Under the pieces are notes generated by a model, which saw nothing but the letters and a program-made list of their open reading frames with translations, was not told where the DNA came from and searched no databases. This document shows, piece after piece, positions 1-6,952 of a stretch of DNA of 7,352 bases. The translations under genes were made by a program, and so were the position numbers. The stretch's first letter is position 1; the number at the start of each line of letters is the position of its first letter. This stretch comes from Providencia sneebia DSM 19967. Lineage in GTDB: Bacteria; Pseudomonadota; Gammaproteobacteria; Enterobacterales; Enterobacteriaceae. The DNA is taken from contig NZ_CM001773.1 of NCBI RefSeq assembly GCF_000314895.2, forward strand, positions 1,495,569-1,502,920, written 5' to 3'.

Positions 1-828
1 GACTATCGTTCTAAGCTAGAAAATCCAAAATGGCGCAACATGTGGGACTGGGGTCTGTTTATTGGTGGTTTCGTTCCACCATTAGTTATCGGTGTTGCAT
101 TTGGTAACCTGTTGTTAGGTGTACCATTCTCAATTGATAACCAACAGTACCTGACTTATACAGGAAACCTATTTGGTTTGTTGAACCCATATGGCTTATT
201 GGCGGGTGTTGTCAGCTTAATGATGATTGTGACTCAAGGTGCAACGTATCTACAAATGCGTACCACTGGTGAGTTAAATCTGCGTGTACGTAAAACAACC
301 TATATCACATCACTTATAACGTTACTCGCGTTTGCAGGTGCTGGTGTGTGGTTAGTGATGGGTATTGATGGTTATGCTGTCACTTCAACTATTGATACTT
401 TAAGTGCATCAAACCCACTTAATAAAACAGTAGAAGTGACTGCTGGCGCATGGTTAGTGAATTTCAATAACTACCCTGTATTGTGGGCTCTGCCTGCTTT
501 AGGTGTTGTTCTGCCACTATTTACTATGCTGTTCACTAAAGCAAATAAAAATGCATTAGCATTTGTTAGCTCATCATTAACTATTGCATGTATCATTTTG
601 ACATGTGGTATCGCGATGTTCCCATTCATCATGCCATCAAGCATTATGCCAAATGCAAGCTTGACCATGTGGGATGCAACATCTAGCTTGTTTACACTGC
701 AAGTAATGACTGTTGTTGCTATCATTTTTGTTCCAATCGTTCTGGCTTACACTGCGTGGTGTTACTACAAAATGTTTGGTCGTTTGGACAAAAACTTCAT
801 TGAAGGCAACAAGCATTCACTGTATTAA
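1..828 (+). CDS. cydB: Cytochrome bd-I ubiquinol oxidase subunit II, 5'-truncated by window edge
   Basis: The reading frame is open from base 1 (first residues DYRSKLENPKWRNMWDWG) to TAA at 826-828, giving the last 275 residues. The E. coli protein has 379, so about 104 N-terminal residues lie outside the window. CydB is an inner-membrane subunit of the high-affinity bd quinol oxidase, which reduces oxygen to water with electrons from quinol and helps generate proton-motive force. It pairs with CydA, which carries the haems. The visible part has several hydrophobic membrane segments and near-identical stretches to E. coli CydB, such as GATYLQMRT, GAWLVNFNN, GIAMFPF and NASLTMWDATSS, and ends in the typical HSLY. 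CydX and YbgE follow at once, as in the E. coli cydABX-ybgE operon. The operon promoter, which in E. coli responds to ArcA and Fnr, is not in this window. Confidence 0.98.
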   Translation, partial: DYRSKLENPKWRNMWDWGLFIGGFVPPLVIGVAFGNLLLGVPFSIDNQQYLTYTGNLFGLLNPYGLLAGVVSLMMIVTQGATYLQMRTTGELNLRVRKTTYITSLITLLAFAGAGVWLVMGIDGYAVTSTIDTLSASNPLNKTVEVTAGAWLVNFNNYPVLWALPALGVVLPLFTMLFTKANKNALAFVSSSLTIACIILTCGIAMFPFIMPSSIMPNASLTMWDATSSLFTLQVMTVVAIIFVPIVLAYTAWCYYKMFGRLDKNFIEGNKHSLY

Positions 829-840
829 GGAGCATAACAT

Positions 841-954
841 ATGTGGTATTTTGCCTGGATCCTCGGCACGCTGTTAGCTTGTAGTTTTGCAGTGATTGCT
901 GGGTTAGCGCTAGAGCATGCGGAAGAGAAAGCCGCTGCGAAAGATGGCGAGTAG
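841..954 (+). CDS. cydX: Cytochrome bd-I oxidase small subunit CydX (37 aa)
   Basis: This short gene runs from ATG at 841 to TAG at 952-954 and encodes 37 residues, the same length as E. coli CydX. The first 16 residues, MWYFAWILGTLLACSF, match E. coli CydX as I know it. The protein is one hydrophobic membrane helix (about residues 4-25) with a charged C-terminal tail, EHAEEKAAAKDGE. In E. coli, CydX binds the CydAB complex and is needed for stable haem binding and oxidase activity. A strong ribosome binding site, AAGGAG at 827-832, overlaps the cydB stop codon and sits 8 bases before the start, so translation is probably coupled to cydB. The gene is easy to miss because of its size. Confidence 0.97.
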   Translation: MWYFAWILGTLLACSFAVIAGLALEHAEEKAAAKDGE

Positions 955-960
955 TCAATA

Positions 961-1248
961 ATGCTGGTGGATAAATGCTATCAGCTATTGGATAAGGGTC
1001 CGATTAGGATCCTTATCCTTATATTAGCTTTGGTTATCGCGGGAAGTGTGATGTGGGATCCCACTCAATTTGCTGCAAAGACCAGTTCATTCCAAATATG
1101 GCAAGGGTTATTGCTCATTTGGGCAACCTGTAGCGCGATGATTTTTGGTGTCGGATTTAGGCCTAAAAAGTGCATTTGGCGAACAGTTTTTCATCCACTA
1201 CCTGCCGCTATCATTCTTATCTGGGGACTAACAAAGCTCCTCGGCTAA
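961..1248 (+). CDS. ybgE: Cyd operon membrane protein YbgE
   Basis: The gene encodes 95 residues (97 in E. coli) and begins 6 bases after the cydX stop. Three hydrophobic segments are visible at about residues 16-32, 47-64 and 78-94, so it is a small inner-membrane protein. Family landmarks shared with E. coli YbgE are the WDPTQFAAKTS stretch after the first helix, IWQGLLLIWA in the second, and GVGFRPKK before the third. Its role is not established. It is consistently found in cydABX operons and is thought to be an accessory of bd oxidase, but is not essential for activity. The ribosome binding site is weak (GGCGAG near 946-951), which fits translational coupling to cydX. Sequence conservation is lower than in the neighbouring genes. 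Confidence 0.95.
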   Translation: MLVDKCYQLLDKGPIRILILILALVIAGSVMWDPTQFAAKTSSFQIWQGLLLIWATCSAMIFGVGFRPKKCIWRTVFHPLPAAIILIWGLTKLLG

Positions 1249-1259
1249 TCTAAATTATC

Positions 1260-1290
1260 AATTATGGGTCGTAAGGCCCATAATTTTTTT
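1260..1290 (+). terminator. Intrinsic terminator after the cyd operon
   Basis: The arm ATTATGGGTC at 1261-1270 pairs with GGCCCATAAT at 1275-1284: 10 pairs including one G-T, around the tetraloop GTAA. An extra A-T pair at 1260/1285 is possible. The stem runs straight into a T-tract (1284-1290). It starts 12 bases after the ybgE stop and separates the cyd operon from ybgC-tol. Confidence 0.9.
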
Positions 1291-1312
1291 GATAACTTTA
1301 CCTCCTAGATTA

Positions 1313-1341
1313 TTCCAATACGCCAGAGTCTTGAGTATAGT
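1313..1341 (+). promoter_or_regulatory. Candidate promoter of the ybgC-tol-pal operon
   Basis: A promoter is expected between the terminator and ybgC, because the long tol-pal transcript starts before ybgC in E. coli. The best -10 I see is TATAGT at 1336-1341 (5 of 6 consensus bases). A poor -35, TTCCAA at 1313-1318, lies 17 bases upstream. TTGAGT at 1331-1336 is an alternative -35 but lacks a good -10. The assignment is by eye and weak. Confidence 0.3.
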
Positions 1342-1381
1342 GGCACCGTTAATTAATTTAACCTAGTATGGAGTGGTTGTT

Positions 1382-1777
1382 ATGCTATTTCGCTGGCCTG
1401 TTCGCGTTTATTATGAAGATACTGACGCGGGTGGTGTGGTTTACCATGCACGTTACCTTGCTTTTTTTGAGCGAGCTAGAACTGAGATGCTACGAAATAA
1501 GGGTATCAATCAACAAAATTTACTCGCTGAGAATCTTGGGTTTGTTGTTAAAAGTATGACAACTGACTTTATTAAAGCCGCTCGGCTGGATGATTTATTG
1601 GAAATAGAGACACAAATTATGGAAGTTAGGCGTGCCTCTTTAACCTTTCAACAAAGGTTAGTTGATTCACAAGGCAACCTGCTTTGTAGAGCTGTGGCTC
1701 TAATTGCTTGTGTTGATACATCAAAAATGAAGCCAATTGCGCTTCCTAAGTCTATTGTCGCGGAGTTTAAACAGTGA
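1382..1777 (+). CDS. ybgC: Acyl-CoA thioesterase YbgC (Tol-Pal operon)
   Basis: This is a cytoplasmic hotdog-fold thioesterase of the 4-hydroxybenzoyl-CoA thioesterase type. The signature [14 protein letters not shown] is followed by [13 protein letters not shown]. The second Asp of EDTD (residue 15 from this start, D18 in E. coli numbering) is the catalytic residue in the family. The E. coli enzyme hydrolyses acyl-CoA thioesters and has been reported to contact phospholipid synthesis proteins; its link to Tol-Pal function remains unclear. I chose ATG at 1382 (131 aa) because GGAG at 1370-1373 lies 8 bases upstream. An in-frame GTG at 1373 would give 134 residues, the E. coli length, but has no properly spaced ribosome binding site. 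The C-terminus [17 protein letters not shown] is nearly the same as in E. coli. Its TGA overlaps the tolQ start. Confidence 0.96.
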   Translation: MLFRWPVRVYYEDTDAGGVVYHARYLAFFERARTEMLRNKGINQQNLLAENLGFVVKSMTTDFIKAARLDDLLEIETQIMEVRRASLTFQQRLVDSQGNLLCRAVALIACVDTSKMKPIALPKSIVAEFKQ

Positions 1778-2457
1778 CTGACATGAATATTTTGGATTTA
1801 TTCCTAAAAGCGAGCCTATTGGTTCAGATCATTATGTTCGTTTTAATAGGTTTCTCTATTGCATCTTGGGCGATCATTATCCAAAGAACAAAGATTTTAA
1901 ATGCTGCAAGTCGTGAGGCTGAAGCATTTGAAGATAAATTTTGGTCTGGGATTGAGTTATCGCGTTTGTATAAAGAGAGCCAAGCTCGTCGTGATGAACT
2001 CGGTGGTGCAGAACAAATTTTTTATTCAGGATTTAAAGAATTTGTGCGCTTACACCAAGCCAACATTCACGCGCCAGATGCAGTTGTGACTGGCGCATCT
2101 CGTGCAATGCGTATTTCTATGAATCGCGAATTAGAATCTGTAGAAGCACATATCCCATTTTTAGGTACAGTTGGCTCAATTAGCCCATACATTGGTTTGT
2201 TTGGTACTGTGTGGGGGATCATGCATGCATTTATCGCACTGGGGGCAGTGAAACAAGCTACACTACAAATGGTTGCTCCGGGTATTGCTGAAGCACTTAT
2301 CGCAACTGCGATTGGTCTATTTGCTGCGATCCCTGCGGTTATGGCTTACAACCGCTTAAACTTGCGTGTGAATAAATTGGAGCAGAACTACGATAACTTT
2401 ATGGAAGAATTTCTGGCCATTTTACATCGCCAAGCATTTTCTGCTGATAAGAAATAA
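1774..2457 (+). CDS. tolQ: Tol-Pal system inner-membrane protein TolQ
   Basis: TolQ is the polytopic inner-membrane subunit (ExbB/MotA family) that, with TolR, turns proton-motive force into TolA movement, driving outer-membrane constriction at division. It has 227 residues (230 in E. coli). Membrane segments are visible at about 16-36, 135-158 and 170-191. T145 (in [10 protein letters not shown]) and T178 (in EALIATAIG), both important for ion-pathway function in E. coli, are present at the same positions. The start is GTG at 1774, which shares GTGA with the ybgC stop, and GGAG at 1762-1765 is 8 bases upstream. The first 16 residues match E. coli TolQ, which also begins with GTG in this overlap, so translational coupling to ybgC appears conserved. 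Confidence 0.98.
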   Translation: MTDMNILDLFLKASLLVQIIMFVLIGFSIASWAIIIQRTKILNAASREAEAFEDKFWSGIELSRLYKESQARRDELGGAEQIFYSGFKEFVRLHQANIHAPDAVVTGASRAMRISMNRELESVEAHIPFLGTVGSISPYIGLFGTVWGIMHAFIALGAVKQATLQMVAPGIAEALIATAIGLFAAIPAVMAYNRLNLRVNKLEQNYDNFMEEFLAILHRQAFSADKK

Positions 2458-2474
2458 TTCAAGGAGATAAGCGA

Positions 2475-2897
2475 ATGGCGCGCAATAGTCGCAAACGTGA
2501 GCTGAAATCCGAAATCAACATTGTTCCATTATTGGATGTGTTGTTGGTGCTATTGCTGATTTTTATGGCAACAGCACCGATTATCTCTCAAAGTGTGGAA
2601 GTTGATTTGCCTGATGCCACAGATACGCAAACCGTATCATCAAGTGATAACCCTCCTATTATTTTGGAGGTTGCAGGTGTTGCTCAATATAATATGTTAA
2701 TAGATGGTGAGCGTTTAGATTTACTACCACCAGAGCAGATTACTGCTGAAGCAAAAGCGCAGTTAGAGAAAAATCCAAAAGCGATTTTCCTCATTGGCGG
2801 TGCAAAAGATGTTCCTTATGAAGAAGTCATTAAGGCGCTAAATATTTTGCATCAAGCAGGGATCAAATCAGTCGGTTTAATGACTCAACCAATGTAA
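2475..2897 (+). CDS. tolR: Tol-Pal system protein TolR
   Basis: TolR is the ExbD/MotB-type partner of TolQ, with one membrane helix and a periplasmic domain that can contact peptidoglycan. It has 140 residues (142 in E. coli). A basic cytoplasmic N-terminus (MARNSRKRELK) leads into the helix at about 17-37. The key membrane Asp is D21 in NIVPLLDVLLVLL, equivalent to D23 in E. coli, the proposed proton-carrying residue. SVEVDLPDA follows the helix, and the C-terminus FLIGGAKDVPYEEVIKAL...GLMTQP is family-typical. The ribosome binding site AAGGAG at 2461-2466 is 8 bases from ATG. The gene is 17 bases after tolQ in the same operon. Confidence 0.98.
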   Translation: MARNSRKRELKSEINIVPLLDVLLVLLLIFMATAPIISQSVEVDLPDATDTQTVSSSDNPPIILEVAGVAQYNMLIDGERLDLLPPEQITAEAKAQLEKNPKAIFLIGGAKDVPYEEVIKALNILHQAGIKSVGLMTQPM

Positions 2898-2933
2898 TTG
2901 GATGAGTAACGATTCTTTTTTTGGAAACCAATT

Positions 2934-4058
2934 GTGGGAAAAACAAAAGAGAAAAAAGATAATTTAAGTCGGTCGTTTTTAACGTCAGCGGTTTTACACG
3001 TTTTACTGATCTGCCTAATTATAATTGGTTCCTTAGTTTCCACAGTCAAACTTGGCGGTGGAGGAGAGGAGGGGACTGTCATTGATGCAGTGATGGTCGA
3101 CCCTGGAGCAGTTGTTGAACAGTATAATCAAATGCAACAGCAGGAAAATAGTGCTAAACAAGCTGCGAAAGAACGGAAAGAAAAAGAACAGAAGCAAGAG
3201 GCTGACTTAAGGGAAAAGCAAGAGCAGGAACAGCAGCGTTTGCAAAAATTGGAACAAGAGCGTATTCAACGTGAACGTGAAGCTCAAGAACAGCGGCAAC
3301 AAACTGAACAGCAGCAGAAGCAGGCAGTAGAAGCAGCTAAAAAAGCGAAAGAAGAGCAAAAATTAGCGGAAGAAGCTGCGGCAAAAGCAAAAGCTGAGAA
3401 AGATAGAATTATCAAAGAACAAGCGTTAGCTAAAGAAAAGGCTGAGGCTGAAGCTAAAAAAGAAGCTGAAGCGGTGAAAGCCAAAGCGGCGGCTGATGCT
3501 AAGGCTGCTGCGGAAGCGAAAGCAAAAGCAGAAAAAGAAGCTAAGGCTGCCGCAGATGCTAAAGCTGAGAAAGAAGCAAAGGCCAAAGCGGATAAAGAGG
3601 CCAAAGCCAAGGCTGACAAGGAAGCTAAAGCTAAAGCAGCTAAAGAAAAAGCAGAGGCAGCAAAAAATGCATCCTCGGTTGATGATTTACTTGGTGATTT
3701 AACCGCAACAGGTCCAAGTAAACAAGGTGGTGCCGCTGCCGCTGGTCAAGGTGGTGGTAAAAAATCAGGTGCATCCAATGCAGATGTTGATAGCTATGCG
3801 GGTAAAGTCAAAGCGGCTATCCAAAGCAAGTTTTATGATTCTGACACGTTTAGAGGAAGAACTTGTGAGCTGCAATTAAAAATTGCATCTGATGGATTGT
3901 TAATCAGCATTATGCCAAACAATAATCCAGCAAATGACCCTGCGCTTTGTGATGCTGCAATTAGAGCTGCAAAACTCGCGAAGTTACCAAGACCCACTAC
4001 AGATGTGTATGAGGCATTTAAAAAACAAGGAAGTACCGTTATATTTAACCCTAAATAG
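2934..4058 (+). CDS. tolA: Cell envelope integrity protein TolA
   Basis: TolA is anchored in the inner membrane by one helix and spans the periplasm to reach TolB and Pal. Domain I has a cytoplasmic tail and a helix (about 14-35) with S18, H22 and S33 of the SHLS motif used for TolQR contact; position 29 is Ile instead of Leu. A glycine stretch (41-44) follows. Domain II (about 64-243) is a long helical region built of Ala, Lys, Glu and Gln, with KAKADKEAKAK-type repeats. A Gly-rich linker leads to domain III (about 281-374), which has the conserved pair C311 and C339 expected to form a disulphide. Length is 374 versus 421 in E. coli, mostly from a shorter domain II. The start is GTG at 2934, with GGAA at 2923-2926 upstream; E. 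coli tolA also uses GTG. Domain III is also the entry target for group A colicins and filamentous phage in E. coli. Confidence 0.97.
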   Translation: MGKTKEKKDNLSRSFLTSAVLHVLLICLIIIGSLVSTVKLGGGGEEGTVIDAVMVDPGAVVEQYNQMQQQENSAKQAAKERKEKEQKQEADLREKQEQEQQRLQKLEQERIQREREAQEQRQQTEQQQKQAVEAAKKAKEEQKLAEEAAAKAKAEKDRIIKEQALAKEKAEAEAKKEAEAVKAKAAADAKAAAEAKAKAEKEAKAAADAKAEKEAKAKADKEAKAKADKEAKAKAAKEKAEAAKNASSVDDLLGDLTATGPSKQGGAAAAGQGGGKKSGASNADVDSYAGKVKAAIQSKFYDSDTFRGRTCELQLKIASDGLLISIMPNNNPANDPALCDAAIRAAKLAKLPRPTTDVYEAFKKQGSTVIFNPK

Positions 4059-4143
4059 AATAAGTAGGAACTGTCTGTATTGAGTTCAATGTGGTAATAA
4101 CATAAATAATATAAATAGTTTCTACGCTATCTAGTTTTGTTAG

Positions 4144-4160
4144 TATACCTTTGTTAAAAT
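4144..4160 (+). promoter_or_regulatory. Candidate internal promoter region for tolB-pal-cpoB
   Basis: The 149 bases between tolA and tolB are AT-rich and long for this operon. In E. coli a second transcript begins just before tolB, so a promoter is expected here. Possible -10 boxes are TAAAAT at 4155-4160 and TATACC at 4144-4149. No good -35 sits 16-18 bases upstream of either. If TAAAAT is used, transcription would start near 4167, at the foot of the stem-loop at 4169-4196. Confidence 0.3.
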
Positions 4161-4168
4161 TCAGCGAA

Positions 4169-4196
4169 TTATTGTGGTATCGAATGACCACAATAA
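4169..4196 (+). promoter_or_regulatory. Stem-loop in the tolB leader, abutting the ribosome binding site
   Basis: TTATTGTGGT at 4169-4178 and ACCACAATAA at 4187-4196 are perfect reverse complements (10 pairs) around an 8-base loop, ATCGAATG. The last two bases of the 3' arm are the first two of the tolB ribosome binding site AAGGGAG (4195-4201), and ATG follows at 4208. There is no T-tract, so it is not a terminator. It could be a translational control element, a 5' mRNA stabiliser or a protein-binding palindrome. The structure is directly visible; its function is inferred. Confidence 0.6.
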
Positions 4197-4207
4197 GGGA
4201 GATAAGA

Positions 4208-5500
4208 ATGAAGCAGGCTTTTAAAGTAGTTCTTGGATTAATCATGCTATGGGCAACAGTTGCTCAGGCTGAGATCCGTATTGAAATTACGGAAGGTGTG
4301 AATAGTGCTCAGCCTATTGGCGTTGTGCCATTTAAATGGTCTGGCTCAGGCACACCTCCACAAGAAATTGGTCAAATTGTAGGTGCTGACTTACGTAATA
4401 GCGGTAAATTTAATCCTATTGACCCAAATCGTATGCCTCAGCAACCAGGCACTGCTTCTGAAGTGACTCCAGAGGCTTGGACTGCTCTTGGTATTAATGC
4501 TGTTGTTGTAGGGCAAATTCAACCTGCCGCTGATGGTAGCTACGTTGTTAGCTATCAATTAGTTGATGTTGCAGGTAGCCCAGGTTCTGTTTTATCTCAG
4601 AATCAATATAAAGTGACAAAAGAGTGGTTGCGTTATGCAGCTCATACCGCGAGTGATGAAGTTTTTGAAAAACTAACGGGTATCCGCGGGGCATTTAGGA
4701 CGCGTATCGCTTATGTTGTGACAAACAAAGGCGGTCAATATCCTTATGAATTACGTGTCTCTGATTATGATGGTTATAACCAATTTACGGTGCATCGTTC
4801 TCCAGAGCCTCTAATGTCGCCAGCATGGTCACCAGATGGTGAGCGTTTGGCGTATGTTACTTTTGAAAGTGGTAGCTCAGCGCTGGTCATCCAGACTTTA
4901 TCTTCTGGGGCTGTTCGTCAGGTTGCGTCATTCCCTCGTCATAATGGGGCACCAGCATTTTCACCTGATGGAACGAAATTAGCGTTTGCATTATCTAAAA
5001 CGGGTAGTTTGAACCTTTATGTTATGGATTTAGCAAGTGGTCAAATCCGCCAAGTCACAGATGGTCGTAGCAATAATACAGAACCAAGCTGGATGCCAGA
5101 TAGTCAAACATTAGTTTATACGTCAGACCAAGCGGGGCGTCCGCAAATTTATAAAATTAATATTAATGGTGGTAGTCCTGAACGCGTAACTTGGGAAGGT
5201 TCGCAAAGTCAGGATGCTGATGTTAGCCCGGATGGATCTTTCATTGTAATGGTCAGCTCGGGAGGCGGTCAGCAGCATATCGCCAAACAGGATCTGGCGA
5301 CGGGTAACGTTGAATATTTAACGAAAACGTTTCTAGATGAAACGCCAAGTATCGCACCTAACGGCACTATGGTAATTTATAGCTCCTCTCAAGGCTTGGG
5401 GACTATATTGCAGCTAGTTTCGACCGACGGGCGTTTCAAAGCGCGTCTTCCGGCTACCGATGGACAGGTTAAATTTCCTGCCTGGTCGCCGTATCTGTGA
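4208..5500 (+). CDS. tolB: Tol-Pal system periplasmic protein TolB
   Basis: TolB is a soluble periplasmic protein that binds Pal at the outer membrane and is released from it through TolA. From ATG at 4208 it has 430 residues, exactly the E. coli length. Residues 1-21 form a signal peptide ([21 protein letters not shown]) cut before EIRI. The N-terminal alpha/beta domain includes [15 protein letters not shown] and the stretch [18 protein letters not shown] before the propeller. The C-terminal six-bladed beta-propeller is marked by repeated SPDG turns (AWSPDG, AFSPDG, VSPDG) and WMPDS, and ends AWSPYL. In-frame upstream starts exist (ATG at 4184, TTG at 4151) but would put a charged extension before the signal peptide, and AAGGGAG at 4195-4201 is 6 bases before 4208. 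pal follows after 42 bases. Confidence 0.98.
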   Translation: MKQAFKVVLGLIMLWATVAQAEIRIEITEGVNSAQPIGVVPFKWSGSGTPPQEIGQIVGADLRNSGKFNPIDPNRMPQQPGTASEVTPEAWTALGINAVVVGQIQPAADGSYVVSYQLVDVAGSPGSVLSQNQYKVTKEWLRYAAHTASDEVFEKLTGIRGAFRTRIAYVVTNKGGQYPYELRVSDYDGYNQFTVHRSPEPLMSPAWSPDGERLAYVTFESGSSALVIQTLSSGAVRQVASFPRHNGAPAFSPDGTKLAFALSKTGSLNLYVMDLASGQIRQVTDGRSNNTEPSWMPDSQTLVYTSDQAGRPQIYKININGGSPERVTWEGSQSQDADVSPDGSFIVMVSSGGGQQHIAKQDLATGNVEYLTKTFLDETPSIAPNGTMVIYSSSQGLGTILQLVSTDGRFKARLPATDGQVKFPAWSPYL

Positions 5501-5542
5501 TGCATAATAATAATGTGTGGCAAACTATTAAGGATCAAAACG

Positions 5543-6040
5543 ATGCAATTGAATAAAGTGCTTAAAGGGCTGATGATCGCATTACCAATCATGGCTGTCG
5601 CAGCTTGTAGCTCTAACAAAAACAATGACCAAACTGGTGACGATTCTTCTATGAATCAAACTAGCACTGGTCTGTCTGCGGAAGAGCTGGCACGTCAACA
5701 AATGCAACAACTGCAAAACAACAATATCGTTTACTTCGGTTTCGATAAATACAATGTTTCTCCAGAATATGCACAAATGTTGGATGCACACGCAGAATTC
5801 CTGCGTAACAACCCATCTGTTAAAGTTGTTATTGAAGGTCATGCGGATGAGCGTGGTACTCCAGAATACAACATCGCGCTGGGCGAACGTCGTGCTAACG
5901 CAGTTAAAATGTATCTGCAAAGCAAAGGTGTAGCTGGCGACCAAATGTCACTGGTTTCTTACGGTAAAGAAAAACCAGCTGTATTAGGTCACACAGAAGC
6001 TGACTACGCTAAAAACCGTCGTGCAGTAATTGCATACTAA
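5543..6040 (+). CDS. pal: Peptidoglycan-associated lipoprotein Pal
   Basis: Pal anchors the outer membrane to peptidoglycan and is concentrated at the division site by the Tol motor. It has 165 residues (173 in E. coli). The signal peptide [22 protein letters not shown] ends in a lipobox (VAAC) with Cys22 as the lipidated residue. Ser at +2 and no Asp favour sorting to the outer membrane. A short Asn/Ser/Asp-rich tether (about 23-45) precedes the OmpA-like domain (about 60-165). [12 protein letters not shown] (99-110) and LGERRANAV carry D102 and R117, at the spacing of the diaminopimelate-binding Asp and Arg of OmpA-family domains. AAGGA at 5530-5534 is 8 bases before ATG; an in-frame ATG at 5513 would extend the signal peptide and is unlikely. 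Codon use looks more biased (CTG, CGT, AAC) than in tolA, as expected for an abundant protein. Confidence 0.98.
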   Translation: MQLNKVLKGLMIALPIMAVAACSSNKNNDQTGDDSSMNQTSTGLSAEELARQQMQQLQNNNIVYFGFDKYNVSPEYAQMLDAHAEFLRNNPSVKVVIEGHADERGTPEYNIALGERRANAVKMYLQSKGVAGDQMSLVSYGKEKPAVLGHTEADYAKNRRAVIAY

Positions 6041-6062
6041 TCGATAAGCGAAATTATCTCTT

Positions 6063-6830
6063 ATGAACAGTAACTACAGACATCTACTTGTAGGTCTGTC
6101 GTTATTGGTTGGCGTAGCGGTCCCTTGGACCGCTACTGCCCAAGCGCCAATCATTAATGTCGGATCCGGATCATCCAGTGATCGCTTGGCTCAGCTTGAG
6201 ACAGCGGTTAATTCACAAGGTCAAATTCTGTATCAAATCCAGCAACAAATCGCTGATAATCAGCGTGATATTGATATGTTGCGCGGTCAAATTCAGGAAA
6301 GTGAATACAAACTGAATCAAATTGTTGAGCGCCAAAAAGATTTGTACATGCAGTTAGACCAAGCAGGGAATGGTGCAGCAGCATCAGGCTCAGCGACGAC
6401 AGCTGATTCATCATCTTCAGCACCAGCCTCGCCAGCGGCATCAGGTGGTGGTGAAAAAGAAGATTATAATGCAGCGGTCACGCTAGCAATGAACAGCAAG
6501 TCAAAAGCACAAATTGATGAAGCAATTGGGGCACTACAAAGCTTTATCAAAACCTACCCTAAGTCGAATTATCAATCTAATGCGAACTATTGGTTAGGCC
6601 AGCTTAACTACAACAAAGGTAGCAAAGATGATGCAGCATTCTACTTTGCGACAGTAGTGAAAGAATATCCTAAATCTCAAAAAAGCAGTGAGGCTTTATA
6701 TAAAGTCGGACTGATTATGCAAGACAAAGGACAAAAGGACAAAGCGAAGGCTGTTTATCAACAAGTCTTAAAGCAATATCCTAATAGTAGTGGTGCAAAA
6801 CTGGCTGAGAAAAAGCTAAGTTCACTTTAA
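6063..6830 (+). CDS. cpoB: Cell division coordinator CpoB (formerly YbgF)
   Basis: CpoB is a periplasmic protein that in E. coli binds TolA and PBP1B and coordinates septal peptidoglycan synthesis with outer-membrane constriction. It has 255 residues (263 in E. coli). A signal peptide covers about residues 1-26, probably cut before QAPI. Residues about 36-98 form a coiled coil rich in Gln, Asp and Leu that trimerises in the E. coli protein. Residues 100-133 are a low-complexity Ala/Ser/Gly linker, the least conserved part. Residues 134-255 are tetratricopeptide repeats, with ANYWLGQLNYNKG, YPKSQKSSEALYKVG and AKAVYQQVLKQYP matching the family. The gene begins 22 bases after pal with only a weak ribosome binding site. 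It is the last gene of the operon. Confidence 0.97.
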   Translation: MNSNYRHLLVGLSLLVGVAVPWTATAQAPIINVGSGSSSDRLAQLETAVNSQGQILYQIQQQIADNQRDIDMLRGQIQESEYKLNQIVERQKDLYMQLDQAGNGAAASGSATTADSSSSAPASPAASGGGEKEDYNAAVTLAMNSKSKAQIDEAIGALQSFIKTYPKSNYQSNANYWLGQLNYNKGSKDDAAFYFATVVKEYPKSQKSSEALYKVGLIMQDKGQKDKAKAVYQQVLKQYPNSSGAKLAEKKLSSL

Positions 6831-6834
6831 TTTA

Positions 6835-6872
6835 TAACCCCGAAGAGTATATTTCCGAATGTTTCGGGGTTA
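6835..6872 (+). terminator. Hairpin at the end of the tol-pal operon, atypical terminator
   Basis: TAACCCCGAA at 6835-6844 pairs perfectly over 10 bases with TTCGGGGTTA at 6863-6872, around an 18-base loop. It begins 4 bases after the cpoB stop, where the operon should end. No T-tract follows directly (the next bases are ACCGTATGAT); the nearest T-run is at 6900-6906. It could be a weak or Rho-assisted terminator, or a 3'-end stabilising structure. Confidence 0.55.
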
Positions 6873-6898
6873 ACCGTATGATAAATGTGCATTTAATT

Positions 6899-6952
6899 GT
6901 TTTTTTGAAAAAAAACATTGCACCTTCGTCAGAAATCAGTAATATAAGCCGC
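6899..6952 (+). promoter_or_regulatory. Candidate promoter of the tRNA-Lys genes with upstream A-tract palindrome
   Basis: A -35-like TTGCAC at 6918-6923 is followed after 16 bases by TAATAT at 6940-6945. TATAAG at 6943-6948 is an alternative -10 with 19-base spacing. The GC-rich GCCGCC after the -10 resembles the discriminator of stringently controlled stable-RNA promoters. Just upstream, TGTTTTTTTG and AAAAAAAACA (6898-6917) form a T-tract/A-tract palindrome that could serve as an UP-element-like site. Transcription would start near 6952, about 34 bases before the first tRNA. The boxes are assigned by eye. Confidence 0.5.

Noticed and set aside
1368..1559. Plus-strand ATG frame overlapping the start of ybgC in another frame
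   Set aside because: ybgC is clearly coding with a conserved hotdog signature. The overlapping frame matches nothing I know.
2885..2922. Terminator between tolR and tolA (hairpin CCAAT/ATTGG and T-run at 2916-2922)
   Set aside because: The stem is 5 bp and the T-run is 14 bases away, not adjacent. A terminator inside tolQRA would also be unexpected.
3284..3619. Long minus-strand open frame (111 codons) within tolA
   Set aside because: Its product is a monotonous Ala/Ser/Phe string, the mirror of the Ala/Lys/Glu codons of TolA domain II. There is no ribosome binding site or family resemblance.
3490..3660. Tandem repeat array such as CRISPR or minisatellite
   Set aside because: The repetition is in-frame coding for the TolA helix, with imperfect short units and no spacers.
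4151..4207. N-terminal extension of TolB by in-frame TTG (4151) or ATG (4184)
   Set aside because: It would place a charged segment before a perfect signal peptide, and the good ribosome binding site fits only ATG at 4208, which gives the exact E. coli length.
5582..5944. Minus-strand open frame of 120 codons antisense to pal
   Set aside because: pal is unmistakable on the plus strand. The antisense product has no recognisable domain and reflects biased codon use in pal.
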